NCBI GenBank assembly: GCA_008638375.1
Contig: VIRR01000479.1
Coordinates: 310,001 to 374,000, forward strand
Length of the DNA: 64,000 nt
Direction of reading: 5' to 3'
Origin: Nyssa sinensis
Lineage: Eukaryota; Streptophyta; Magnoliopsida; Cornales; Nyssaceae
The position numbers and the translations under genes are program-made. The stretch's first letter is position 1; the number at the start of each line of letters is the position of its first letter. The notes under the pieces are model-generated. The model did not search any database. It was not told the origin of the DNA and saw only the letters and a program-made list of their open reading frames with translations. Below, piece after piece: positions 47,521 through 59,663 of this stretch.

Positions 47521-48825
47521 AATAATCATGCTTATTCCAAGTTAAATAAGCATTTTTGAGAGACGGGTCAAACTAATTAAATTAATTCCCGTGTCATGTT
47601 ATATTATTAAGTTGCTTTATTAAACCATTTTTGAGAGACGGATTTAGAATTTAGCATAACATAGATTCATATTAAGTATATAAATGACTGGTATTATATT
47701 ACATATCCCAAGTTAATAACCATTTATCAGTCATAGATTCATGTGATTTGATACACAATATTATATTATTGCGTGAGCTTTTTATAATAATATTAAAATG
47801 ACTGAGTGAAAGTGCCTATGATAGAGTCATATCCTTTGTAGAATATTTGTGACCAAGTTAATATTATTGATGTCCTAAATTATATCTACAAATAATTTAA
47901 ATATATGCATCATGTGATATCGTGTCAACAAATGAGATAAAATATTTTATTATGTGAGTATAAAGTCCAAAATGATGTTATAATTATTTTATGAATTCAT
48001 TATACAATTGAACATAAACCCATATATAATAGATCATATTATTAATTAATATGACTTATAATGATTATTCTACATGTATAATATTAAATATATATATATA
48101 TATATATACATTATAACATATTTTTAATAAATTATAATTAACATATATTATTCATTCAAATCACTTTATTGGATAATGTCAATTTATCATTAAGTTCACA
48201 CAATAATATAATATTGCATTTCTAATCAACATAATTAATCATTATTATTAAAAAGTTTATTATTAAATTTTTAATATTAATATTATGTTATGAAGTCCAA
48301 TATACATATTGATAATATAATTAGTATCTAATTTGTATACTAATTATAACAATATGTTAATGTCTACAATCATACTAAGTAGCTAAATAAATGATAACAT
48401 AATACAAAAGAGGAAAGCAAATTACCCTTATTTTTGGAGAATCACTCCTATCTTATAATTGTTCACAGTATTATTATAACTACTTTTAGATAGTGTATAC
48501 TTTTAATCTTTACTATATAAATGTTAATTAATATTTATAATTTTAAATATGTTTGGAGACATGTAAAATTGTAAAAATTGTGTGATATTGGTGATTACAA
48601 GACATTAACTCCCATTGGATTACATAAATTTATGGGTAATGGTCATTTAATATTTATGAATAACAATAATATTGAGTTTACTAAATTAGATATATCTAAT
48701 TTATACATGTTAAAAAATTTAAACTGGTCTTAAGTCTTGTTTAGTTTTGATTATATATAGGATAATTCTACTCATGGGAGTTATAATAAAAAGTGTGTTT
48801 CTAAAATTATTTGTGAGTTAGCTAT

Positions 48826-48885
48826 AAAAGTTTTGAACCAAGGGCATTTTAATTATTTTGATGATTACAAGACATTAACTATGAG
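48826..48885 (+). repeat. Small SIRE-related fragment
   Basis: TTGAACCAAGGGCATTTTAA..TTTTGATGA resembles the minus strand of 23340-23400 over about 50 bases, interrupted by point changes. Confidence 0.5.
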
Positions 48886-50124
48886 AATAATCTTGGTTAA
48901 AGAGAGAAGAAATGATAATGAAGAAATGCACTCAATCACAAGTTTCAAGGCTATATTCAAATCAAGTGGATATACTCAAGCCAATATATCACTTTCTTGG
49001 TTTAAAAATAAGAAATGAAAGGAACTCCTATTGCAATATTAAGCATAGATATAGTGTCAATTACTACATATTAACTTATTATAATCTATTGGGTTATTAA
49101 ATTTTGTACGGTTCAGATTAAAAAACTCCTTGACTTGTAAAGTAATGTCTATAATCACATGTGAAATAGTTACTATTATTTTTGCTTTGTCAATAGAAAA
49201 TGTATTATATAATTTGGTAAATCACTTTATACCAAATAGCATATAATTGTATATCTTATGACAACTATTACAAAGTCAATTCATATTGTATTATCACATG
49301 TGAGATAAACATCATATTGGGGATTTTAATATTATAATCTAATATTAGATAGACATGCAAATAAAGCAATAAATTAATCATAATATTAGAAGCAAAATAA
49401 TTAATTATAATTTTAACTATCATATATTAATATGATAAATTAGTGTAATTCCATCAATGTTATGGTTAATCTTGTGAAATTTACTATTAACACCGTATAT
49501 GTAACATATTATGTTATGATTGTCTACAATCATATCATGAATAATTGTAATTTTATCCAATAAATAATTAGATATTAACAATAATATGTAATTTAATATA
49601 ACATATTAGTATTTTAAAAATATTTCTTATAAAAGCAATGTGATATATCTACTAAGTTATATCTATTCATAATACAAATATATTTAATAAAAGACCATAC
49701 TATAATACTATAATAACAAGATAAGCATTTAAATATTGTAAAGAATCAATAATTGTACCGTTATTAGTATGAACATAATATAAGCTCTGTGTTTATATTG
49801 GTGATTACCTAATATTGGTGATTACCAATAGTATTAATATATTATTTACATTGGCTGAATGTGATAAATGATCATAATATCACCCAAATTATGTAATATT
49901 GGTAATTAGAAATATATTATGCTTAATTGGTCATTATTATAATTATTTTGTAATTTTGTCATTTTCAATAATAAAAGCAATTTATAAATCAATATGTAAT
50001 TGTGTGGATAAGTTTGCCTATTATTGCCTATTCATTATGTGCTCTAATGGTCTAATATTTATTATAACAATTAATAAATTATCGTAATATTGTTAATATC
50101 TAATTTATAAATTTAGCTTAGTAC

Positions 50125-50268
50125 ATGTAAAATACCAAATTAGTCCTTATAAAGATATAATTGGGTCAGGGTTTTGTATTACCCTGACCCAATTAAGCAT
50201 AATACAAAATATCTACAATACAATCTTTTAAATTATATCTTTATAAGGAGTAATTTGGTATTTTACAT
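50125..50268. repeat. Nested palindrome
   Basis: Outer arms of 38 nt (50125-50162 and 50231-50268) pair with one mismatch. Inside the left side, AATTGGGTCAGGG (50159-50171) pairs perfectly with CCCTGACCCAATT (50182-50194) around a 10-nt loop. Confidence 0.85.
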
Positions 50269-51438
50269 TTTCATAATTATACATGATAATTATATAATTA
50301 CAATCATATTATAACAATCTACTAAGACACAGTCGATCATATTGATTGGTTAAAATACATACATGTTCATATGTATCGAATATGATCTTTAACATGCTTA
50401 TTATGATCTTATTTTATTACACAATTTTATGGTCTTATAAAAATAATAGGTAATTATTTATTTTGTCCATACTTTTTTATAATAAGTGAATTTTTATTTT
50501 ACTCTTTGTACTCACATAATAAAATATTTTATCTCATATTCATGTGAAATAATAAGCCAATAATATATCATGTATTATTGCCAAATATGATATAATTATA
50601 TGATTATCACATAAATAATATAATATTAATAATATCCGTCATGAACATATGTTGTAACTATTAGCCAAATATATAATTATAATAATAGTAATTTACATGA
50701 AATTCTTACACTGAACTGTTATTAATATCATGTTAAAATAAATTAGATAAGTAATATTGGTAATTAGTAATATATTATTTTTCACAATATTATGCTACTT
50801 ACAAAAATTCTTACTGATTTTTGATATTACACTGAACTGTTTTATCATGTATAATACCCTTGTAATGTTTGTAAAAAATTCTTACTGATTCAATATTACA
50901 CAAGTTTATGATCTTATTAATGATTATTGTTATTCTATCAATCCTTAGTAATATGATAGTAATATTTTATGTTATAAATTATATACATGAGAAATTAACT
51001 GGGAAAGATTTTATAAACATTGATATTATGTTTAATTACATAAAAATAAGATCATAATAATTTTTATATTACTCTTCACTTGAGTTATTAATATCACCAA
51101 GTATGAACAGTCATGTTACAAACTATATACCGAATTATAAGATAGGCAAGTGATTGAGGACTTATTGTTCATACTTGTAATAATCAATATTTATAAGTAA
51201 AGATTAAAAGTATATCTTAATTATTTTTTAATCTTTAAAATTATAATCATTTTATAACTTGTGTAAATTATTAAATATATTTGTATTATACAATATGATA
51301 ATAAAGAATGTGAATTGCCAAATTGTTAAAATAAAGACATATTATCATATATAACTTAGTGTCAAACAAAAAAGAGGAAAGCAATTTTGACTAAACAATA
51401 TTTCCCTAAGTTATAAGATATTAACTTATAACTTATTG

Positions 51439-51945
51439 AAATATTGACTTCTCCTGAAATTTCTGACAATTATATTGATTTCTCCTGAGATTTCTAAAAT
51501 TATATTGACCTTCCCTACTTTACCTGACAATATACATATACCTACATTCAGTCAATTTGTTTTCAAAAAGACAAAATTTCCTTTATTTATTTATTTATTT
51601 ATTTTTGTATTTTTTTATAATTTTTCTAACATTTTTTAAAGATTTTTATTATTTTATTTTAAAATAAATTTAAGGTAAATAAATTATTTTTATTTTATAT
51701 AAAAATAAATTTAAGGTTTTTATCAATATTTATTTAAAAAATGAAAAAAAATAGTTAAAATTTAAAACATTAAACAAAAATATATAAGAGATAATTTTGT
51801 CATTTAAAAAAAAAAATTTGACTGGAGTGGAGTATTATATATTATCAAATTAAAGAGAAAATGTTAATGTAATTTTAAAATTTTAAAACAAATTAATATA
51901 ATTGTGAAATTTTTTTAAAAAGGTCAGTGTAGTGTAATTTAGATT
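51439..51945. mobile_element. MITE-like element, family A, diverged copy
   Basis: Starts 'ttgacttctcctgaaat' and ends AGGTCAGTGTAGTGTAATTT. The interior shares the 'taaatttaaggtaaataaa' and 'atcaatatttatttaaaaaa' blocks with 10542-11044 and 44551-45044. Confidence 0.5.
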
Positions 51946-53903
51946 ATTTTACAAAGTGATACTTGAATCAGTACTTTCTGATTCTTACATATATAGCTAC
52001 TTTTTTAGCAACTTTTACATCTTATAAAGGTGTTGGGTATATTCTGGTTTGTATCACTTAATCAATATGCCCATGACAAAGTACTAATTACAGAGTTAAC
52101 ATCAATCAGATACATTAGAAATCCCATATATCTTTGATTGGACACACCATCCTCCACCTAATTGAATAATTACATGCAATTTTATCAATATAAATCCCCC
52201 ATATACGCAGACTGGAGATAAGAAAAAGATTAGTGAATATATGGCGTACACATAATGATCATACAATTATATCATCTTCTCCCGCAAAAGTCAAACCACG
52301 GCCATTTGAAGGTGATGTAGAGCAAGTGATTTTTCACTTTTCAAATTTTTGTTGATTTGAAATGACTGAAGAAAAAAATATTATTTATTTATTTTTTCGT
52401 TTTTTATTCGGATTCGTACTAGTATAGAATTTAGTAATTTCTTATTCATATTTGTAGTCTTTTAACTTTTTAAATATGATGTAAACTGATTTTTATTTTT
52501 GAATTTTATCAATTATATATTAAATTTTGAATTTATAGATTTTCTTTTGTTATTGGGTGAGTAATCCCTATATCACTAAAATTTAATAAATTTGACATGT
52601 TTAATACCATTTCACGTTTCTGTACCGCGTTAGAATGAAAAAAGGAGAAAGATGGCAATTGAACCTGATCAGTTAAAACTCGACGTGCTCCATATCTAAT
52701 GAGACGAGTCTGGAAAAGTTATGTGAACTCCTGTAGGTTTGGGATGAAAATATCAACATACCTTTACCCGTCCCAATTATATAAAAGAAAATAATAAATG
52801 AGTTTTTGTTTAACGTAGCCAATATTTATAAAATGATATAATACATCCCATATTGAAAGTATACACAAAATTGATAGGGTTATACATCTATAAAAGGATA
52901 TAATACCATTTTAATTCTCTAACAACATTCATATATCTTCTTTTAAAATAATTTCTTCTTTGAATGTGTTAATTATAATTAATCTAATAAAATATGTAAA
53001 TAAATGAGTACTTCGAGAGGACCCATTCCATTCCATCAGAGATTTCTTTAGCGGTATTGGGATTGAGGAAGGACTTTCTATCCCGAACCGACCCCATTGT
53101 CATTCAAAAAAGCATGCATGAAAGGGCTTGTGGTGGTGGTTCATACGTCCAAAAGGTGGACCATATGCTAACAGAAGTACAAGCAACAAATCAATGACAA
53201 TATTATTGAGTTCAATCCTTCTAAATTCTACAACATAGACAAGCTAACCACACCCACTAGACACTATCTAAACTAAAATCATCATTTAATTTCTTAAGAT
53301 AATGTTATGGGAAATCATCTGGATCAGAGACAGAGACAAGAGATAAGGGGGGACCCATGAAAGAGATTAAAAAAGTGAGTGTTTCATAATTAAAACCTAG
53401 AGAAGAAGACAATGGTTTGACATCCTTTTTCTTGGGCTAGCTCTGTGGAAAAGGTAGGTATGTCTTAATCAAAGCTTATCTATCTCCATACTTCTTTCTT
53501 CTTTAGGGCTTAAGCTGTTCATATAGTAAAGAAATAGCAACAAATTGAAAAGGAACAAAATTTTACATCTTTCCGTATCATAATATATATAATAGGTAAT
53601 ATATTAAAATTATTCCTTAAAATTATTAATAGCCAATGGTGATTACCATAAAATTTTGTCATTAAAAAGTAATACTCCATTATGTTAAAAAGTGATACTG
53701 CATCATGTTAAAATCAATTGTATAACCTAATATTAATAGCCAATGTATTGAACTAGGTGTTATGTTCTTCTTTTCAATTTTAAACTCGGTTTTATCTTTA
53801 TATTTATTATAATTTATTGGGTTATTAAATTTTGTACGGTTCAGATTAAAAAACTCCTTGACTTGTAAAGTAATTTTGGTAATAATCTTAGTAAATGACT
53901 CTG

Positions 53904-55579
53904 ACCAAGTTAAATATGTTTTGATCTAATAATATTTTTTTTTTACCAAACAAGGAATAAGCATGTTTGATCTAATAATATTTTTTCTTAATATCAATAT
54001 GATTACAAATGCAATAGTAAATCACAAATTGGTACACAATATTATAAGTTTTAATTAATAATATTGACTAAGTTAACCATAATATCACAATATCAGTGTT
54101 TCAGGACTTCATATATAATAACTTAGTCATTATCACAATATTATTAAAATCACCAAGTTATATCTCCTGGAGTTAACTTAGTAGATACACGTTTCGATAG
54201 TTTACTTAGTATAATTTATTTAAATAGTATATATTATTATTACACTTAATTAATTAAATTAATTTTCACATATTTCAAATTAATCAAGGGAATAGTATAA
54301 ATTTACTATTTTAGACCTTTTAGATCCAATGGTAAAGTTCGTTATACGAGACGGGGTCCCGAAAAATATAATACCTGTAGAAATGTCAAATGACCAAAAT
54401 GTCCTTGAGTCAATTGTAAGTCAAAAGAATACTAGTCTTGTTGATAGGGGTGTCAATTCGTGTTATCGTGTCTTGTTCGGGTCGTGTGAAGGCATACATA
54501 TTCGAAAATATGTGTCAACCCTAACCCGATACTATTAACTAATCGTGTCAAGTTTTAAAACACAAACTCAACTTATTTATTAAACAGGTTACACGTGTCG
54601 ACATTTAACCCGTTTATTTTAATTTTTTTATTTTTAAATAAAAAATTTACCTATTTTTTAATATGTATAAATAATTTTCAAGTTTAGTAACTTTGGATAT
54701 AGGCCAAATCAAAGTAGAAACCTCTTTTATAAATAAAAAAATCTCAAAATCTTGATAAATATTTGGTGTGAGACAAATTATCTTAACTCATAATATATTT
54801 TATAATTAAACATGTTAAGTCGTGTTAAACGGGTCGACACTAGTAAAACCCAAACACGACCGATTTATTAATCGTGTTATACGTGTCAACCTGTTTATGA
54901 CCCAAACCCATTTATGCTAAATCCAAACCCGTTAACTTCGTATCGTGTTCGAGTCGTGTCGTCGTGTCGTCGTGCTGTGTTAAAAATTGACACCCCTACT
55001 TGTTGAAGCTTTCGAGCCTTCGCATTAACATATAAAGACCATAAGCACTTTTTACATTCTCCAAAATAATAAAATATCAAAATTACATTCCAAAATCAAC
55101 AAAATGATATTAAAAGCAGCGTTTTTGGTCTGAACATCACTAATAATAATTGTGAAACTACTATTAACCGCGTTTAAAAATATCAGTAAGTACATTATTT
55201 AGACAAGATTTTTCCAAGATGACAAATTTATAAAATGTTACTATAATATTGTCCGAATTGTAAATAAAACCATTTAAATAATCCAACAAAGATCTAAATT
55301 GGGCCAACGTGAATCATGTCTGGGCTGACGTGGTTGCTTATGTGATAGTACCGTGTCACCATGACTTTGCCTATGATTTATTTATTTAAAAATATGAATT
55401 TATAGTACCCAATGAATGGAAGAGACATCACCTATTCTATGGGTCAAGAAAGGCGATGGATGGAGACATGATTACTGATGATAAATTACTAAATTATTGG
55501 TTAAACGACAAAAAGTTTGTCTAGAAGTCTATATATATATTTTTTTGTCTAGAATTATATTTAATTGTTATAGATAATG
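53904..55579 (-). repeat. Large inverted repeat, right arm
   Basis: Reverse complement of 46401-47520, interrupted by the hAT-like element at 54445-54998. Without that insert it is 1122 bp. Weaker similarity may continue to about 55600. Confidence 0.85.
54445..54998. mobile_element. hAT-type non-autonomous element, 554 bp
   Basis: Perfect 14-bp terminal inverted repeats, TAGGGGTGTCAATT and AATTGACACCCCTA. They are flanked by an exact 8-bp target duplication, CTTGTTGA (54437-54444 and 54999-55006). Removing it restores the sequence of the matching left arm (CTAGTCTTGTTGA-type text at 46970-46990). Subterminal regions are dense in TCGTGT/ACACGA words, as expected for transposase binding. No transposase is encoded. 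Confidence 0.92.
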
Positions 55580-55620
55580 TTAGAGATAATGGATGGAGAC
55601 ATGAGTACTGATGATAATGT

Positions 55621-56683
55621 TGTTAGTAATATATATCAGTATTACTGTCAGAACAGAATTTAAATTGAAGAACAGAAACTAAAACTCAATATAAACCAAT
55701 AGAACAGAAATAAACGTAATTAAAAGCAGAACCTGTTGCAGAAGAAGAACTTGCAGAACACAGAGTTACAGAATACAGAAAAACTAGATCAAGTCTTGTG
55801 TTGGACACAGTTTCCTTAAGACAATTTATTGCCCTCTCAGTGGTGCTAAAGAGTTCTTGGCAACTTGTCTCCTAGGATAAAATGATCTCCCAACACAAAG
55901 GTAAGCACTACCAATGGTTGTCTGTCGAACCAGAACTTGTGCAGAACTCTCTCTCAAAATGAAAACGATATGCAAAATGAATTGAATGAATGAATGCAAA
56001 ATGCTTGTGATCGTGTCCTATTTATAGACTTGCTCATGATTGTTTGGTACAGGCATGAAGCTTGGGTTGTGTCTGTTCATGGTGAATAGACACAATCGCA
56101 TCTGTGGAAGACGCCCATTCAGTCAAATAACGATTCCAAAACGACAGCGTTTTGGACTCCCAACAGTAACCATATGCACGTCGCAAAACGATAGCGTTTC
56201 GGGTTTGGAGAATCTTAAATAAATTTTCTCTAAAAAGATATACAACAAGCCTAGGCCCAGAACCTGAGCCCAAGCTCTGCCCGGTTCGGTTCAGTGCGGG
56301 GCGGGCGGCGGTGCGCACGTGTGTAGTGAACCAAGCATGTGCTAGGTCCTCCCCCTTCCACAAAACTGGGGTGCCCCTTGGGGCCCAAGCCCCACTCCAA
56401 GGTAGGTGTATATATACTATTTAAAAGCCTTGTTCCCATCCTATGTGGGACACAAGCTTTTTCTTAAGCTTAAAGCTTTTGTTACCATTTTCAAATGGTG
56501 ATGTTTGGAAGCAATTTCTCATTCACTCCTTAATGGTTTTGGGCAACCCAATATATAATCTTCATCTCTTCATGGAGGAGAACACATTCCCATATGGACC
56601 CACCAAAATTAATTTATGGGACCCACTTTAATTTTAGCTCAAAGATGGCTAATTTAAATGCTCAAAATCCATTTTTTCCAACA
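55621..56683 (-). repeat. 3' LTR of copia element, 1063 bp
   Basis: TATA box on the minus strand at 56018-56027 (CTATAAATAG). Two palindromic AAAACG(A)YAGCGTTT motifs lie at 56138-56153 and 56185-56199. It is longer than the other LTR by segments near 55935-55975 and 56255-56290. Confidence 0.88.
56138..56199 (-). promoter_or_regulatory. Duplicated palindromic U3 motif
   Basis: AAAACGACAGCGTTTT and AAAACGATAGCGTTT, 31 bp apart, lie upstream of the LTR TATA box in transcription direction. The pair is repeated in the other LTR at 62397-62412 and 62444-62458. A likely binding-site pair, by position and symmetry. Confidence 0.45.
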
Positions 56684-56696
56684 ATCCCCCACACGA
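56684..56696 (-). other. Polypurine tract of copia element
   Basis: Minus-strand GTGTGGGGGAT directly before the TGTTGG LTR start, the standard plant copia arrangement. Confidence 0.8.
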
Positions 56697-57269
56697 ATGA
56701 AAATGACTGAAAGTAATGCAAATGACATGCAGACACTAAGAGAGAGTTCATTTGGAAACTTCCTGTATAGAGGAAGGTAGCTTGTGGCCTTGAACCTTCC
56801 CTTGTGAAATCCTATCGGGGTTACTGATTGATCTGTGAACATGATGTCTTGAACTGTTCAATCGTTTATATAAACCAAGACAACAGCATTCACACAGAAT
56901 CTTTCCTGACACAGTTGGTTCTCACGATTGTGTTCATTTTGGCCCTGAACAATTCCTGGTTTCATGAGTGCTCCTAGAGAATTTAGCCTTTATCATTCTC
57001 ATAGAACCGGCCCAGTTCACACTCACATAGGTGACTTCTTATGAAGAGTATTTTGCTATACCCCACTTATCTTTAACAAGATATAAGAATCATTAAAAGC
57101 TTAGCTTACCCTGTGCAACGCTGCAGACATCATTATTCTAATCATAGGAATGAGTGGGAGTTTGATCTCCATAGTGATCTCAATGAGTCACACACAATTC
57201 GGTTGTCCCTTTGAACCTAGATCTTGGGATCTCTAGTCAGCTAGGTTAGGTTGCCATTATGGCGATTCT
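56697..57269 (-). other. 3' untranslated stretch of copia element
   Basis: About 570 bases between the pol end and the polypurine tract with no ORF of note and no recognised domain. Confidence 0.5.
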
Positions 57270-59138
57270 TTAGTGTATAGGCTTTAAACCCGTTCCCCTC
57301 GATGATTTACTTACTTGCTCTCTGGTCAAACCTTTAGTTAACGGATCCGCAATATTATCTTTTGACCTTATGTATTCAATGGTCATAATACCATTAGAGA
57401 GAAGTTGTTTTACGATATTATGTCTTCGACGAATATGTCGAGACTTACCGTTATACATATGACTCTGTGCCCTACCAATCGCTGATTAACTATCGCAATG
57501 AATACAGATAGCGGGCACATGTTTTGGCCACATTGGAATATCTTTTAGGAAGTGACGAAGCCACTCAGCTTCTTCACCAGCTTTATCAAGTGCAATAAAC
57601 TCAGATTCCATCGTGAATCTGGCAATGCACGTTTGCTTAGAAAATTTCCAAGACACCGCTCCACCACTAAGTGTAAACAGATAGCCACTTGTGAACTTCG
57701 AGTCTTTGGTGTCGGATATCCAATTTGCATCACAGTATCCTTCAAGTACTGCTAGATATTTTAAGTAGTGCAATCCATAGTTTTGGGTATATTTCAAATA
57801 CCTTAAAACCCTAACTATTGCCTTCTAATTGTCTGGACTTGGATTACATGTGTATCTACTCAATTTGCTGACATCGTAAGCTATGTTTGGACGAGTACAA
57901 TTCATGACATACATTAGGCTACCAATTATTTGTGCATATTCTAGTTGTGATATGCTTTTGCCATTATTCTTAGATAAATGTAGATTTACATCTACAGGTG
58001 TTCTCGCTGGACTGCTATCATCTTGTTTAAATTTCTTGAGAATTTTCTCAATGTAATGCAATTGAGATAATATTAGTCCATCCGATGTTCTAGAGATTTT
58101 TATCCCAAATATTACATCGGCAACACCTAAGTCCTTCATGTCAAACTTATTATTTAACATTTTCTTGGTAGTTTTAATGACTTCATTATTACCACCCATA
58201 ATGAGCATATCATCAACATAGAGACAAATAATGACAAACCCATGTTCGGTGTTCTTGACATATACACATTTGTCACACTTGTTGATTTTGAACCTATTTG
58301 ACATCATTACACTGTCAAATTTCTCATGCCACTGCTTTGGTGCTTGCTTTAATCCATAAAGTGATTTAACAAGCCGACAAACTTTTTTTTCTTGACCTGG
58401 AACAATAAACCCTTTGGGTTGTTCCATGTATATTTCTTCATCCAAATCACCATTTAAGAAAGCTGTCTTTACATCCATTTGATGTATCTAAAGATTGTGT
58501 ATAGCTACAATAGCTATTAACATTCTAATGGATGATATTCTCGTAACTGGTGAATATGTATCAAAATAGTCCAAGCCTTCCTTTTGCTTGTAACCTTTGA
58601 TAACCAGTCTGGCCTTATATTTACCAATAGATCTATCTGCTTTCATTTTCTTCTTGAATATCCATTTATATCCAAGAGGTTTTGAACCTGGTGGAAGATC
58701 CACTAGTTCCCACGTATGATTTTGCAAAATGGATTCTACTTCATCGTTAATAGCCTCTTTCCAATATGGAGCTTCAGGACTCGATATTGCTTCTTTAAAG
58801 CTTTGAGGCTCATCTTCTAACAAATATGTTAGAAAATCTGGACCAAAAGATTTTGATGATCTAGCTCTTTTGTTGCGTCTAGGTTCATCATCATAAGTTC
58901 TTTTGCTTGAGTTCGACTCTTGTGTGGATTTGTAAGGAAATACATTTTCAAAGAAAGATGCCTTCCTTGACTCGATAATAGTATTGACATGCATATCGGG
59001 AATTTCTGATTTATGAATCAGAAAGCGATATGCACTACTATTATGAGCATACCCAATGAAAATACAATCAACTATTTTTGGTCTTATTTTAACCTTTTTA
59101 GGTATTGGTACCGCCACTTTAGCCAAACACCCCCACAC
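57270..59138 (-). pseudogene. copia reverse transcriptase and RNase H
   Basis: A single frame with three internal stops (58490-58488, 57827-57825, 57488-57486). The integrase tail (59138 to about 58870) precedes RT. RT blocks: YKARLVIKGYKQKEGLDYFD (about 58610), MDVKTAFLNGDLDEEIYMEQ (58478-58419), LYVDDMLIMGG near 58220 with the catalytic YVDD intact, and KDLGVADVIFGIKI. RNase [20 protein letters not shown] and [20 protein letters not shown], acidic residues present, ending with DNIADPLTKGL near 57340. The only visible defects are the stop codons. Confidence 0.85.
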
Positions 59139-59213
59139 TTTTAAGTATTTGTAAGAAGGTCTTCGACCTTTCCATAACTTGTAAGGGGATTTATTGGTTT
59201 TCTTCTGAGGTAT

Positions 59214-59663
59214 TCAATTGAGAATATAATTTACGGAAAGGATTGCTTCCCCCCACAAATTCTGAGGTAGTCCAGAACTTAATAGTAATGCATTCATCAT
59301 TTCTTTTAAAGTTCTGTTCTTATGTTCAGCAACCCCATTTTGTTGAGGTGAATTTGGTGCAGTTGTTTGGTGTATAATACCATGTTGAGAACAAAATTCA
59401 CTAAAAGGTGCTTCATATTTTCCACCTCTATCACTTCTCAATATCTTGATCTTCTTATCAAGTTGATTCTCAACCTCATTTTTGAAATGAATAAACATTT
59501 CCAATCCGTCATCTTTACTTCTCAATAAGTAAACATAACAGTATCTTGTGCAATCATCAATAAATGTAAGAAAATATTTCTTACCACCTCTAGTTTGAAT
59601 AAATTTCAGATCACAAATATCTGAATGTATTAATTCTAGAGGTTCACTACTTCTTTCAATTGA
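59214..59663 (-). pseudogene. copia integrase core
   Basis: Same frame as RT and continuous after the stop at 59666-59664. HSDICDLKF near 59608 gives the first Asp. ILRSDRGGKYEAPF near 59440 gives the second. QQNGVAEHKNRTLKE near 59345 gives the Glu. All three DDE residues are present. A stop at 59216-59214 interrupts the link to the C-terminal part. Confidence 0.85.

Larger units (their letters stand above)
47521..53903. other. Very AT-rich spacer between inverted arms, mosaic of short repeats
   Basis: 6.4 kb without supportable genes. Short ORFs at 48833-50087 are AT-rich accidents or relics. Many phrases recur in direct or inverted form (see findings), including a 62-bp direct repeat at about 49085-49146 and 53820-53881. 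52300-53560 is somewhat less AT-rich and also shows no gene. Confidence 0.6.

Noticed and set aside
48833..50087. Several 60-codon ORFs in the AT-rich spacer
   Set aside because: Composition is what AT-rich random sequence gives; one includes a SIRE shard.
54329..54538. 69-codon ORF
   Set aside because: Crosses the border of the hAT-like element and an LTR-type block, so it is an accident of insertion.
46401..55579. Organellar (mitochondrial or plastid) insertion as source of the AT-rich block
   Set aside because: No organellar gene or tRNA was recognised, and the repeats and LTR blocks point to nuclear repeat DNA.
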